Of a DNA stretch of 64,000 nucleotides, positions 22,513 through 35,678 are shown piece after piece. Within the stretch, counting starts at the first letter, position 1. Every line of letters starts with the position of its first letter. The translations under genes and the position numbers were made by a program. Source of the DNA: Medicago truncatula (Eukaryota; Streptophyta; Magnoliopsida; Fabales; Fabaceae); the NCBI RefSeq assembly GCF_003473485.1, contig NC_053045.1, positions 57,330,494 through 57,394,493 of the forward strand, read 5' to 3'. The notes beneath the pieces were generated by a model. The model searched no databases. It worked only from the letters and a program-made list of their open reading frames with translations, and was not told the origin of the DNA.

Positions 22513-25428
22513 CTATCTTTTTATGTCCTTTGATGACTTCGATTGTATATGCCGGTCACCTGCCTTGTTCTTCTTTCTCCTTGGCGCACTCACCCTCGGT
22601 TCCACCAATGGGCCGGACCAGGTCTGAATATTTGGTTTATGATATGAGAAGTCTGTGGAACTAAATGGAACATCAGGAGGATCAAAAACTGGATTCATAT
22701 GACATGAAGAACCAAAAGGATAGCCTAAAGTTCCATCTTGATGTGGAGGAGGAAACTTCTCACTTTTACTCTTAGCATTAGCGCGCGTTACCAGTCTCCA
22801 TCTCTGTGATGACAAGAGTTAAACAATTACCGCAGTATTGAAAAATAAAAGTATTAGAAGTATTTTTTTTTTAAATGAATATAGTGCCTGATCTAACATA
22901 CATCGATATTGGCTTGCAGCTCAGCATTGACCTCTGGAACTGGAATTCCCCTCCCACTTCGATCACGCGAACGAGATTTCTTAGCGCCAACAGCATCACC
23001 TTTGCCAACAGCTCTTAATCTAAAGTCATAAAATGGAAAGGAAAGAAGAGAAGTGAACTGAATTGACTTGAATGGCAAAATAACCTAATATATGGACATG
23101 TCAAATTTTTATTCACACGAAAATTCATAAGATATTTGAAACTCGCATTTAGAAGTTCAGAAAATTTTCGTCATGCATGTGTGTGTGTATTAGAACAAAG
23201 AAAATCTTGATGAAGTTAATGTTAGACTTCAAAACCAAATTTAAGTTGTTACCTTCTAGCTTCTTCGTCCCGAAGCTTTGTGTCCATCTCCTTACTGGGA
23301 GGATATTTTGGAAGGCTAGAGGGTTCACAAGCATAAGGTTGGGTTGTAAAGAACTGCAAAAAATAAAAAGTAACAGTAAACTTAGATTCTTACGTTAAAT
23401 TAGTTAAACATTAAGGAATTCAAACAAAATTTATCGTATGTCAAACTTCGAACAACATACATGATCTATGTGATTTCACAAGATTCATTTAACAACTAGA
23501 TTACTGTCTTACTTCGCTGTGCAATGCAGCAGTGGCAGTTTGACGTTCAGCTGGATCGATTGCCAGAAGGGTGTCAATTAGTGGTAATGATGATAGTGGG
23601 AAATCTTCAAATTTCTCTGCTATGCACCGTTTATATGATTGTTGTGGCTTAAAAATTGTAGCATGTGGCAACTTTGCCTTTTTCCAATATTCTTCAGAAG
23701 GAGAACCACATAGCTTAAATATCTTATGTAGTTGTTCCACCTATGAAGCATGAAGGATATTATATTATCAGCAATATGAAGAACCAGAAATCTCACAAAC
23801 AAGTTGAAATATGCCCTTAGAGAAACAATACAATGAAATTAGTAGGATTTGGATTTGCTGGAGTAACAAATTCCACACAGTCAGCACATCGGTGGCCGTT
23901 GAATCATGACAGGACAATCTAGATTTCAAGCTCAATATTTAAGAGTTTAAAAAAAATAAATCATAATCTGCTACTTTCTCCATCGTCTGATCTCGGTCCA
24001 ATTGTCACCGTTGTGACCACAGCAAATCCGAATTAGAGATCTTACCTCTGTTCTACCAGGCATAATAGGCCTTCCAGCCAATAATTCAGCAAGAATACAG
24101 CCAGCACTCCAAAGGTCGATTCCTACACCATAATCTGTGGCTCCAAGAAGAAGTTCTGGAGATCGATACCATAAAGTAACCACCCTACTAGTCATAGGAT
24201 GTTTGTGATTAGGATCAAAGAAGGATGCTAATCCAAAATCAGCAATCCTGAGAATTCCTTCATTGTCAACAAGAAGGTTTGATCCCTTTATATCACGATG
24301 CAGCACATTACGGTTGTGACAGTGTTCCAGTCCAGAAAGTAGCTGATGCATGTAACATTTAACCTAAACAAGTTCCAAATCAAAAATATTCTTTTTGAAT
24401 CATAAACAATTGCAATCACCTAAGGTAACTATTTCAATACCTGAGACATAGTAAACTTAATTGCGGGACTCGTTGAAAGTCCAGCCAAATCATGCTCCAT
24501 GTATTGAAAGACAAGATACAAACTACATGACATCCTAGAAGTCACTAAACCTTCTAGTTTGATAACATTGGGATGATCAAGACGACGCAGAATCAGAATT
24601 TCTCTGGCCATGAATTTCACACTCTCTGGTTCTAAATTGTCAAAACGAACCTTCTTTAATGCAACAATTTTCCCAGTTATAGTATCCTTAGCTTTGTAAA
24701 CATTGCTATATGTACCTTGTCCAATCTGATTGAAAAATAGTACAGAAGTAAGAGACTCAATCTCAATTTTAAGTTTACAACCAAACAACAAAAGAATCTA
24801 CCATGTCTCAAATCCATATTACTATTTTCCAAAATGTTGATTACATTGACATGGGCAAACACCATAAACGTTAGAAATAGAATTGTGCTTACGTCTTCGA
24901 CTGTGCAGTACCTGTCTATTATTTAGTACAGCTTATGTTTAATTAGTACGGTCCAATTTAAATACAACTAGTGTTTAAATACTAAGATCCTGCTCTCGAG
25001 CGGCTACTAATCAGTAAACTACGAGTTGCACACAACAATAAGCAATAAATTCTGAAAAATTCATATGAAGATAACAAAAACAAATCAAGGCATTGGCATA
25101 CCTTATCAAGTTTGTGAAAAGAATCGGCCCTTCGAGGCGTCAATCCATGTATGGCTTCTCCAGCAACCTTGGAAAGCCAAGATGGCCACCCAGCAGCCAC
25201 TTGTTCACCATGTATATGGTTAGGTGGATTGCTCAATTTTGGATTAGCCTTCAAAGATTGCCTCCTCTCTCTCCTTGCCCTTTGTCTCCTCCTCTTCTCA
25301 TCCTCTCCACCATCTTGCTCATTTTTCATATCATTTTGAACCTCACACTCAAACTCCTCCACCTTAGCAACAACTTTCACTACCTCTTTCTTCCTTTCTG
25401 AACCCTCTTTCCCAAACACACACCCCAT
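22513..25428 (-). CDS. CDK-like Ser/Thr kinase with N-myristoylation start (IBS1-like family)
   Basis: Seven exons keep phase: 25428-25102, 24725-24441, 24363-24046, 23740-23513, 23353-23253, 23019-22902, 22803-22513; 555 residues. The N-terminus MGCVFGKEGS fits N-myristoylation with a nearby Cys, so membrane association is likely. A basic stretch (RRRQRARRERRQSLK) and a GWPSWLSKVAGEAIHG segment typical of this plant family come next. The kinase domain starts at about residue 106: GQGTYSNVYKAKD loop, Lys133 in VALKK, HRDIKGSN (Asp228), DFG (246-248) and TLWYRSPELLLG. The helix equivalent to PSTAIRE reads FMAREI, so classical cyclin binding is not assured. The C-terminal tail is basic and Pro/Ser-rich. 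Related Arabidopsis proteins are CDK-like kinases such as IBS1; the substrate is unknown. Confidence 0.93.
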
Positions 25429-27075
25429 GTCTCACAATACACATTTACTCAACTTTTTCCTCACTTGCCACAACCACATTTTCTCTCATTCAAATGCAAC
25501 ACCACAGAGTTCAAAACCTGATAATAGTTTCTCCCACTGAGTTTTAAAAGCTGCAAATGGTAATAATCAAAGGAATGTGGCAATGGTAATTCAAAATATC
25601 ATAACTTTACCAGACAAAAGTGATAAAGCAAATTATTTTGCAGACACCCCATAAATTGTGGTGCAGTTAAAGAAAATGAGTTAATAAGACTAGCTTTTTT
25701 ACCACTGTCAAGGATATTTTTTTTGTCTGTAATTTCAGTATTTTTATGAATATATGAAATTGAGAAATGATTGGGGAACACAAAAATTGACATTGGACAC
25801 CGTATTCCTATACGGTTGAGATACAATTTGGAGTTTTGAGGATTCGTTTTCAGTGTACATATGTTATACGGTGTGTATACATTGTTAATACTGTTTGTTT
25901 GTGTTCTAATATAATCATTTCTAAAGTGGAGTTACATAGTATAAAGAAGGCATGATTATGCCGTATTGATTGATTGCTTTACAATCTTCTCCGATGAGGA
26001 TAGAAAAAGTTGAAGTATTAAGGACAGCTACAAAAAAACAAGGTTGGTAAGATAATTGACCTTAAACTGACCCAAGACATAGTGCATTGTCCATCCCTAA
26101 TAATGTTGTATCATAAGATATATAAGTATCAAATATCAAGTGGTGAGTACCCGTATTTGATGATGTGAAAACTAACTATCTATGCATGTAACAATTTTTT
26201 TAGGGGATCTATGCTTGCAACATGTTTAGTAAAAAAAATAAAATAATTGTTATTGTTGCAGTTGTGGCTGTGAAAATCAAGCGAAAATATCTAATTACAA
26301 TAATTGTCCATAATTCTTTCTGCTTTTTTTTATGAAGTTTGGTTTATTGTATGGAAAATGGTTTACGATATTGACCTGTTATTATCGCACCTATTATTTA
26401 ATGACGTAGAACTCTAATAAGAGATATAAAAGTTAGAAATAAATAGACAAACTAACCACATGAGATAATAATCAAAGAAAAAGATACATGTTCCCCTCAC
26501 GCTTCTTCTTTCTCACGCCTAAAACTATAAAAAGAATAGGTGTTATACGTAATTGCAGATTTTGTATTTTATTTATTTATAGAGCAGCTTCCAACTGATT
26601 TACTATCCCCTAAAAAAAATGTATTAATTAATGTTCTCAATTTATAAACTTTAGAAGTGAAGACTCAATTTTTCCAAAAAAAATAATTGAAACTTAATTT
26701 AATCTCTCGCGGTTTTTCCACAATCCAATTTAATTTCTATCAAAGAATTGTTGTACTCACTTAAATCTCATAAACAAAAAAATTACAATACACACTTTAA
26801 GAAAAATAGTTGAACTCATTTAATAAATAATTGTGTTCGAATAATACCAATAAAAAATGAAAGATAAATTTTACATTGAAAAGACAAATTTTTAAAACTT
26901 TTTGATATTAAATATATAATTTACAAAATTATATTTTTTTCGTTTTGATTGTACTGTGTTTGATTGTAAAATAGAGTCAAGATAAATTGAGAGACAAAAT
27001 ACTTGATAAAAACAATTATTTTTTAAGATATTAAAATAACATTTGTTTGAATAATACCTATAATTACTTCTCTCT
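25429..27075. other. Divergent intergenic region between kinase and F-box gene
   Basis: Holds the upstream regions of two divergently transcribed genes. The sequence is AT-rich and no further gene or clean transposon is seen. The kinase side (25430-25560) is pyrimidine/A-rich, like a leader. Confidence 0.45.
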
Positions 27076-27078
27076 AGC

Positions 27079-27086
27079 TATAAAAA
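27079..27086 (+). promoter_or_regulatory. TATA-like box of the F-box gene
   Basis: TATAAAAA lies about 170 bp upstream of the F-box start codon, after a CTCTCTAG pyrimidine patch. It would place transcription start near 27110. Confidence 0.45.
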
Positions 27087-27170
27087 TGTGAAAAACTAAT
27101 TTGAGTATTAAATTGAGGAAAATTATAAGTAGCAAATTGAGTGTTTATAGAAGTTATGTATATGCACAGA

Positions 27171-27206
27171 GATCAGGTACAGGTACAGGTACAGGTACAC
27201 CTGATC
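27171..27206 (+). repeat. AGGTAC tandem repeat with palindromic ends in the F-box leader
   Basis: Four AGGTAC units (27175-27198) are bounded by GATCAGGT on the left and ACCTGATC on the right. Each AGGTAC also contains the palindrome GTAC, so the tract can fold on itself. It lies in the presumed 5' untranslated leader, about 40 bp before the start codon. Confidence 0.85.
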
Positions 27207-27247
27207 CTTATGGTTATACAAACTGCATCATCATCATATCCAAAGAT

Positions 27248-30200
27248 ATGGCAGATTCTAGTTCATTCTTCATCTCCCTCCCTGAAGATATCAACTTCAA
27301 AATCGCTTCACTTCTTCAGGTTCCAATTTTCTAATTTCCATTTTACCTATATCATCATATCATGCATGCTACACCTTCCATTTCCATTTTCATTCACCCT
27401 TTTACTTCTTTCACGTTTTCCAGGTGCGTGATTTGTGTGCTTTGGGTTGCTGTTCAAAATTCTGGAGAAAACTATGCTTCTCAGATTCCATTTGGCACTC
27501 TCTTGTCACTAACAGATGGCCCTTACTCCATTCCTCTCTCTCCCCCTATATCAAGGTAGGGTACCCATGATTTTTTCTTATTTTTTAGATTCACCCAATT
27601 TCTTATTTTACCAAAGTTTGTTACTTTATTTCAATTTGGATTCTGTGTGATCATCAAAACTCTAAAAAAACCTTTTTCCATTTTTAAGTTCAACTATTTT
27701 TTAGGTTCAGAAGGAAATTGCCTCTTTGTTCCTTGTTGTTAAATTATTGTTGTTTTAGTGACTGGAAAATTTGGTTATACTCCCTCCTTCCCACCCTTGG
27801 CTCATTTCACACTTATTAAGAAAAAGTGTATAAGTGAAAGAGAGAGAAAAATGGGTTAGAGTGCCCTTATCAGCTATTGGTGCATTCTCTTTATCATAAA
27901 TTCAAAGTATAATATATTGAATTGAGAGTGGTGAAAGTAATATTAATTAATGTTATAATTGAAAAAAAAGTAATTAATATTGTATTGAAAAGTGAAATGA
28001 GTCAATTGGACAATATTTTTGTGAAAATGGCTCAGTTATTATGGGACTGAGGGAGTATAATTTTGTAATCCTTAAGTCTCATATTCATGTTTGGATATGT
28101 AGCTTAGTTAAGTGCTTATAGCATTGGCGCTTATCATATGAGTGGTTAGGTATAAGTTATTTCTATAACAAAATATAAAATAAAGTCAAATTATTTTCAT
28201 ATAAGCTATAAGTTGTTTTCATAAACTATCTTAAAGAGATTATGGAAATAAGCTGAAAACAACTTATGGAGATGCTATTAATTGTTTTCATAAGGTCTCC
28301 TAAACAGTTTTATGAGTAATTATTTCAATAGGTAAGCTTAAATAAGTCAATCGAAATAAGCCCCAAGCATCACAATTGGAATTAATAAAAAATAATAAAT
28401 GATTTTAGTCAATGAAACTTATTTTATCAAAGATTATGCACACTAAATGATTTTCCTAGAAAATGTGCAACCTTAAACGACACTTAATATGAGACAGAAA
28501 AATTATGTGTAATATCATTCATTATCATTATTGGCATATTAGATATTGAGCAGGTTTGGTTTGGGTAGTGTTATTACTGATATGTGGTGTAATTATTTGG
28601 AGTTTGGATTGCAGACATGGAGAAGATTGTACGTCGAGAGGCACGTCGAGTTGGGAATTAGAGCAGGGTCTGTTGAGAGGTTTTTGAAAGCATGTTCACG
28701 TAATGAATCGCTTGAGGTTGGAGACTATCTGCAAGCCTTTGAAATCATTAATGGCGCAAGGTTTGGTTTTGAAGACATCCAGAGGTTCCTGTTTAAACCT
28801 CAAATGAATGTGTTGCTTAACTTGGTTGGTGTGCATTATTGCATGACAAGCCTTGGGATTCCGGTATTCCATCCTTTTTCCCCCTCTTTTATTTTTTTTT
28901 GAGTATGGGTAGCTTACTTGGTTTTTCTAAGAGATTAAATGAGTTACGGAATAAAAGATCCACGGTTTGAATCCCGGCAAAGGGGAAAATACTAAGATAG
29001 CATTTAACATACTAACATTTGCTATTAGAAAAAAGAAGGGTCTTGCTAGCTAGTGCCCTTAGGGCATTAGTTAAGGAATCAATATATAGAGTTTTTCTTG
29101 AAAACCACAGCACTCAAAACATTTGTGATTTCAAAAACTACAATTTCAAATAAAACCTTGCTAATTTTGATCCCTTTACAAGTTAGAGCAGTGGTTTGCA
29201 TTTTCCTCTTTCAAATTCTATCTTTTGCATATTGCCTGGTTTAGAATAGCTTCTGGTTTATGATAGCTTCTCCACTAAAATAACTGTATGATTTTTTACT
29301 TGTTAAAAAATAAAATGAGAGAGCTTCACAAAAGTTAAATGTCAACTTATTGCTGAAGCTAGAAAACATGGTTACCATTTGACATATGGTTTTACATTTT
29401 CCAACTGTGAATCCAAACAGCTGTTTCATTGCATGTACTAAATTTTTTTCAAGTTTATCTCAGCTAACTATTTGTACAAGTTTTTTTTTTTCTTGTTTTA
29501 CATTTAACTCAGAAAGTCACCTATCCGGTTCCTTGCTTCAACTTCTTCATAGATATTTATAATTTTCTGCCAATCAAATAAAATATCTTTTGGTCAGTTT
29601 TATTACATAGGGTGGTTTTTTCGATAATTAGAAGTTTATTGATAAGGATCTAAGCGAAAGGCCAGTCAGAGATCAAATACAAGTCATCTGTAATCTGCGA
29701 TCACAGATAAAACACCTCATACTCCGACTATTCCTCGCAAAGGACACAGGGATAAACTCTAAGATTTGAACACGCCTAATATTAGCCAACTCTAAGAAGA
29801 GCTACTAGCCTAAAAAATTATTTGTACAGATGCTCAAAATTGCTTTGTTTCTTGAAAATAAGATAATGTTTTCTAACAGCTCCTAATCTTATCATTTTTT
29901 TACTTTCTCCCAAATTTGCATGCTTCGAAGTTTAAAAGATAAGGTGTATGTTTTCATCTTTTACCTGCTTTCTTTTCCTTTGAATATCATTTCAATCCTT
30001 TATTCCTTGATTTTTTGTATAGAAACATGAGAAATGAAGAAGATAAAGTTGAACCATGTTCTGTAATATATGTTTTGCCACTTTTCTCTCTCTCCCAAGG
30101 AACACTTTATATAGAAATTGCTATTTGACATATTATAGTGTCTCAAATATTTAATTATATAGTTTGCCTTATGTTTTACCCCTTTAGAGTGAGGGATGCT

Positions 30201-30719
30201 CATTAGACGGTGAAGTGCATAGTTTTAACGCTTGATTTACGGTTAAGATTGTGATTAGTGAAACTGTTAAAATCCCAACTGATAATTTGGTGGTCAACGA
30301 TTATAATCCTACAACTTATTCTCTAAATCACATCCCTCACTTTAGAGAAGACAAATTGGAACAATACCTTATCGAGCTAATCTTTTGAAGGATTAGATAA
30401 GAGTGATGTGTATTTCATATGCAAGTGTCTCTGTTGGCAGGGTGATGATCTTGTAGAAGCCCTTCGGACTTGTGAGATATCAAATCGGCATGTATGCGTC
30501 AAGTGGTGGAAACTTGGTAGGTGGATCTATGGCTACCGCGGTAGGGATGAGTTACTTTTTCGTTGGGTTTCTTTGGCAGATCTGGCAACAGAAGACGGTG
30601 AGTCTGTTTTGGGAGTGCTTCGTCGAGGTACTGTTCATGAGGTTTTACGTGTTCAGATATCTGCCATTGGTCATAAGTCAATTCCTTGGTCCTATCAGGT
30701 TACCCAGAGATTGGAATAG
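27248..30719 (+). CDS. F-box protein
   Basis: Four exons keep phase: 27248-27319, 27424-27555, 28615-28863, 30441-30719; 243 residues. An N-terminal F-box (about residues 8-52) reads SLPEDINFKIASLLQVRDLC, then ALGCCSKFWRKLCFSDSIWHSL, with the usual LP, the spaced hydrophobics and the final W. It should bind SKP1 and so make the protein a substrate receptor of an SCF ubiquitin ligase. The rest (residues 60-243) has no kelch, LRR or WD pattern. It contains Trp-rich patches (KTWRRLYVERH, CVKWWKLGRWIYGYRG) and ends SYQVTQRLE. I cannot name the target. The two long introns hold a Stowaway-like MITE (27780-28055), a MITE-like repeat (28095-28375), a SINE-like sequence (28912-29035) and a short foldback element (30183-30347). 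Confidence 0.8.
27780..28055. mobile_element. Stowaway-like MITE in F-box intron 2
   Basis: The ends are CTCCCTCC and GGGAG with TA on each side, the target dinucleotide of Tc1/mariner-type MITEs. Internal arms (GGCTCATTTCAC and GTGAAATGAGTC) pair. 276 bp, no coding. Confidence 0.75.
28095..28375. repeat. MITE-like repeat in F-box intron 2
   Basis: Shares ATAAGCTATAAGTTGTTTTC, AAGCTGAAAACAACTTATGG and a final AATAAGTCAAT in the same order as the repeat in VAP27 intron 4. Limits are approximate. Confidence 0.6.
28912..29035 (+). repeat. SINE-like sequence in F-box intron 3
   Basis: It has an A-box-like GGGTAGCTTACTTGG and a B-box-like GGTTTGAATCCC about 50 bases further on, then an A-rich tail near 28984-29035. 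This matches the plan of a tRNA-derived SINE. Confidence 0.4.
30183..30347. mobile_element. Short foldback MITE in F-box intron 3
   Basis: TTTAGAGTGAGGGATGC at the left is mirrored by CATCCCTCACTTTAGAG at the right. The 165-bp element has no coding and no obvious target duplication. Confidence 0.6.
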
Positions 30720-32023
30720 TCACAAGGATATCACCTAAAAGTGTTAATATTTATTAGCACCAACTATAAGTGTCCATATTTATCAGTAATAGCATGTGTG
30801 AATATCTATTAGTATGTGTATAGTTATAGTTTTACAAAATTCTGCAATAATGATACATGTGTAGTATATCATCAAAGACAGTACAGTGATAAATTATAAT
30901 GCTCATTATCTTCTTCCCATTGGAATGTTAGATCTCCATATCTCGTCTATAACTTAAGAGTTCACAAACTTGAATTTTGGCAGCACCTTATAAAATGAAA
31001 AGAAGACATAAAGGTTTTGGTGATGTTACTTGTTAGGCACATTTAGTAGTTCTGTTGTTATATGTATACACACACTGCTATTCAACAAAAAAAAACTTAC
31101 AGTGCTATTAGATTTTTCATGTGAGTGATTGCCAAGCTCATAATATGACGATGAGAAGAACAACAGCACCTTTAAGTGCTGCAGCATGGCCTACTAGTAC
31201 TTGTATTGTTAACAATCTCTCTTCTTCTCGCCGGTAAAAAATGCCCTATTCAATTGTTTCATACATTGTAGCAAATGCATTGCGTGTGTAGGTGAAAGCA
31301 CTTGTTTTGTGGTTAAATTTTTTCTAACCTGCGGGAACTGTGGCTTTTGCTTCCAATTTAAACAACTTTGCATCAATAACATAGCACCATTCATAACCAA
31401 CCATGCTACTGTAACTTTTCCGGTTAGGAGTTAAAATGCTCTTTAAAGAGGAGAAACTATCACATCTTGTATGGGTATAGTCTCTCACTCTCTGTGACAT
31501 GCTATGATACTGGTTTTAAATCACAGCCACATCACGTTTATTGATATATTACATAGAAACGTTTATTGATATTTCATAGAATTGTTGAATGTTGCTGATG
31601 TAACTTCAATTATGGTCGATTTAAGGTCACATGGACATCAAAAATATTTTTTAGATGTTGTTATATAAACTCCGTTCGTAGGCTGTTTTACATAGAATAG
31701 ATGGTTGGTTTGCACAATTACAGTACAAATCATTAAAAGAGAATGTTTTCTTGGTTAATTATTCAATCTATTTTATATTTGAGGGAGCAAAATAACCCAA
31801 AATCATGTGCCACACTAATAGAATGTAAAATACAATGTGCTCCTTGGTAGATAATTACACACATTTACAAGAACAATGAAAGCAAACATTCACAAAAATA
31901 GAAGTCAATTAAACATTAATAAATCACTAAACACACTATCTAATTACTTAACAAACAATTCACTACAAAGATAAATAAGTGCATATATGTGTGAAGAAGA
32001 ATGATCCACAACTTTCTTTGAAT
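30720..32023. other. Convergent intergenic region
   Basis: Lies between the 3' ends of the F-box gene and the first CASP-like gene. AT-rich; no gene or clear repeat was recognised. Confidence 0.45.
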
Positions 32024-33303
32024 CTACTTTGGAACTCGACTATGAATGCTGTGAGCTGAAATCCAAATGAGCAAAAGAGTGACAATGCTACCAAACAATC
32101 CAACTCCTACAGAGGCACCAATATGCCTACAAAATTTGTCGTAGATGTGGCAAATTTTATGCCAATCAGTATGCTTGTTTCCCTTCAAACCCAAATATGC
32201 AACACTCCCAGCTGTTCCTGTTGCTGAAGCTAATATCCCCAACATCACCTGCAAGAGAATCATTGGATAATGTTTAAAAGGAGAAGATTAGTATAATAAT
32301 ATTTAGCAAGGTAAAAAATGAAATTAAAAGGCTAATTGATCAATTACCGCATCCCAGAAGATTAAATGGAGGAGAAGTTTGGTTTTGAGGTTTGGCTTTC
32401 GGATGGCAGAGAGTGATATAAAAGTTGTAATGATACTATAAAGCCCAGCAACAGAGAATGCAGCCACAAAATATCTGTGATTATTGAACATTATAAATGT
32501 CAAATTAATTGCAAGTTGATAAAAACAATTAATATCAATGAGAACAAGGTCTTAAAATATGGTGGAGAAAGCAAAGCTGTACGTAGAAATCAAATGGAGA
32601 ATTGGCTTCTTACATTGAAATAATAATAATAATAATAAATGGTGTATTGGTATTGCAAAATTACAAATAATTTGAAACATAAAAATATTCTAAATAACAC
32701 ACATAATGAGACAAAGAGAATAATTCTCACTATTGGCAAGTATAATTTCTTACCCGTACAATATCCTTAGTTATGTGTCATAAATTATGAAACAATTTAT
32801 ACAAGAAAAAATGAAGAAACAAAACTGTAACATAAATGGAAAAGTTGTTAAGCTTAGTATCCAAATCCATTTTTTTTACATAATTTCTTGGCGTTGATAT
32901 ATACGTGTCGAATTAAAGTTTGAATTTCAACCGAGAGAGGTGTATATTTCTAACATGACTATCTTCCATAGTAGGAACTACTAAGAAACCAAAGAATATT
33001 GCAAATAACTAAAATAAGCAGACACATATATAACAAACATAAAACTTAGCAGACTTAGCAAACTTAATAGTTGTTATCATGCAAAACTTACACAAAGGCT
33101 GGTGAGTATCTAAACTTGGCTGGTCGTGGCACAGGTAGATATACTGTTTGATTACCAGTAACCATCACAACAACTGATGCCACTGATGCTGCAAACAACA
33201 GAAACCTTAGGATCAAATCAAACTTAGAGTGATCAACACCAACCGAAGAAGCCGGAGCCGGAGTTGAAGATGATTTGTACTCAGGATCACCAGTAGAAGC
33301 CAT
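32024..33303 (-). CDS. CASP-like four-span membrane protein (CASPL1 type)
   Basis: Three exons keep phase: 33303-33092, 32474-32348, 32248-32024; 187 residues. Four hydrophobic segments are seen at about residues 30-50, 72-93, 107-130 and 154-178. The conserved Arg of helix 1 (Arg33 in LILRFLLF) and Asp of helix 3 (Asp112 in IFWDAVM), both family hallmarks, are present. The hydrophilic N-terminus is Ser/Pro-rich. The loop before helix 4 carries WHKICHIYDKFCRHIGAS, the usual paired-Cys loop. CASP proteins form plasma-membrane scaffolds, best known at the Casparian strip; most CASPL members lack a defined role. A good TATA box lies 48 bp upstream of the ATG. Confidence 0.92.
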
Positions 33304-33350
33304 GTCTTGCTCAGTAAAAATTGGTTATATTAGTTTGGTTTTAATATCAG

Positions 33351-33360
33351 CTATTTATAG
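33351..33360 (-). promoter_or_regulatory. TATA box of the first CASP-like gene
   Basis: The minus strand reads CTATAAATAG, a strong plant TATA match, about 48 bp before the start codon. The 5' leader would be only about 20 nt long. Confidence 0.65.
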
Positions 33361-33361
33361 A

Positions 33362-35466
33362 ATGGTGACTACCTATAGCTAAGGATAAGGATAGTTGAAC
33401 AATGAATACTTACGTTTGCAAATATATATAGATAGATAGATATGGACTAGTATGAAGGAGGCAAAATACCAAGAAAGTTGTAGCAACATGCAAATAAATT
33501 AAGTTAGAGTTTTCTGCACGCAAGAGGTTGGTTTTGAAGTTTGAACAAAATTTTGTGTTAGTTGACGTGTGTGTATGTATGTGAATATAATGAGGCTGCA
33601 GCACAGCTAATATTACAATATATTTAATTAATTAATATAAGAATATTTTATATGGGCTTACTTTCAAGTTTCAAAGGTTCACACATGTGATATCCAGCTT
33701 GATGACTTGGTCTGTTGTGATCTTGGCTTTGGAATTAGCAGTGATAATTATTGAGGAAACGTCCATCGTTTACCTTTGCGTCCGCCTATTAAAATAAAAC
33801 TATAAAAGTATCATTGGATTGGAGTGCTTTTTTAGCTTTGTTCCTAACTTCTTGTTTGCAAATATCACTCAAATTTGTCTTATATGGCATTGATGTAGAA
33901 AAATATACACAAAAGAGGAAATTAAATATCTTATTTTGTACGTGAAATCTAGGTTTATCCCAACCTACCCACTTTATTTAAATGATTTTAATCATTTTGT
34001 ACCGTAAATAACTCAGTTGAAGGACGTTGCCGTATACCTTATTCATCTTAAGTGAGAAATTTATATCCATTAAACGATTGGACAAAAAAATTAAGAACCA
34101 AATTTATATGATCATATACAATTTCAACAATTGATTTGAGTATTTACGTCATACATAAAAGGAGTGCACAAAATTCTAATTTCTAAATTATTAGTTTGAT
34201 TTTTTAAAAGTCAATACTTCTATTCTCTCAACAAAATGTATGATGCTCTCATATTCTTCAACCGTTGATTCTTCTCTATTCATGTACTGCGTTATTTAAA
34301 ATGTATGTGCAGAAGTAATACATTACTTCTTTTTTTTTAAAGGGATACATTACGTGCATTACTCTCAAGTTATCATTATCCATTTTATATTTTTTATAAG
34401 AAACTAAATTAACCCTCTTAAATTGGCACCGGAAAGAATCGAACACGAGACATCGAGGAAAGAAACTAAATTAACCCCCTTAAATTGGCACCGAAAAGAA
34501 TCGAACACGAGACATCGAGGAAGAGCACACTCTCAGGCCTTAAGCCAACACCACCAGACCAACCCAAGTGGGTTTTTTATTATCCATTTTATATTAATGA
34601 GTACATCAATATATATATTTCACCATATTTTTTATAAACTTTCTTTCTCATAAATGCAAAGTAAATGATGATAGATAAATAGAGCAAATTCGAACTTTAG
34701 AGCGGAATTGTGTACCTTGGCAACAAGAAGGTTAGAAAAGCATAGATATGGGATATATCACGTTTTTCGATGTAATTTGTGAACGACTATCATGTTTCAA
34801 ATATTATATATATTGTTGCTTCTTCACCCTATTATATAGTCAAGTTTTCCAAAAATTCATATTAAATATCAAAATAGAGTTTAATCACATTGATCTATAT
34901 TAATTTGCTAGTTTATTTAAACTTAGATCATATTATTTTTTTTAAAAATCTTCATATAAAATATGTTTTTAAACATGTTAGTAGGTCATACCAAACTTAC
35001 ATAAAGGCAGATTTGGGTCATAAAATTTTTGATAGACCAAACTTAAACATTGTAAAGCATAAGGCAGCTTAACTTATTTCCACCCTAATAGACAATGGTA
35101 CTAAGTCGTGATGGCTTCGTGAGAAATCCTCTTATCATATTTAGCATCATAGATCCACTAATATGTTCCATCAATCTTAAAAGTTAATTTCTCTTTTATT
35201 CTTAATCCACTAATACTGCAAAACTTATATATAAAAAAATTTGTTTTTGGAGAAAAAACAAATTTTGTTTAAAAATATTATGAATTAGTTATATTCTAAA
35301 ATAAGAAATACATCTAATAATTTATCTTAAAAGTTAATTTCTATCTACTACTATAATACTTGATAAAAAAAATATATATTTAATTAATTTGAAAAGAAAC
35401 TTATATCAAGGGAAACTTTTTTCCAAAAGATGATTATAATTAAGGACTGTGAGAGTAATAAAACAT
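33362..35466. other. Intergenic, AT-rich
   Basis: No gene is supported. A SINE-like sequence with an internal direct duplication is listed at 34403-34575. Confidence 0.45.
34403..34575 (-). repeat. SINE-like sequence with duplicated 3' part
   Basis: Read on the minus strand it has an A-box-like GGTCTGGTGGTGTTGGC and B-box-like GTGTTCGATTC. A stretch of about 62 bp (AAACTAAATTAACCC through GACATCGAGG) is present twice in direct repeat, at 34403-34459 and 34465-34521. Confidence 0.5.
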
Positions 35467-35678
35467 ATTCCCTCCGTTTAAAATTGTATGACGTTTTGGG
35501 CATTTCACACATATTAAGAAAAGCAATTAATATTGTGTGGAAAAGAGATATTATGAGTTGTTTTATAAAATTGTCCTTAATAAATAATATGGGAAAAATA
35601 AATGAAAGAATTGAAAGAAGAGAGTAATAAATAGCTAAGGTTATAATAGGAAAAGTAACATTAATATTGCATTGGTAT

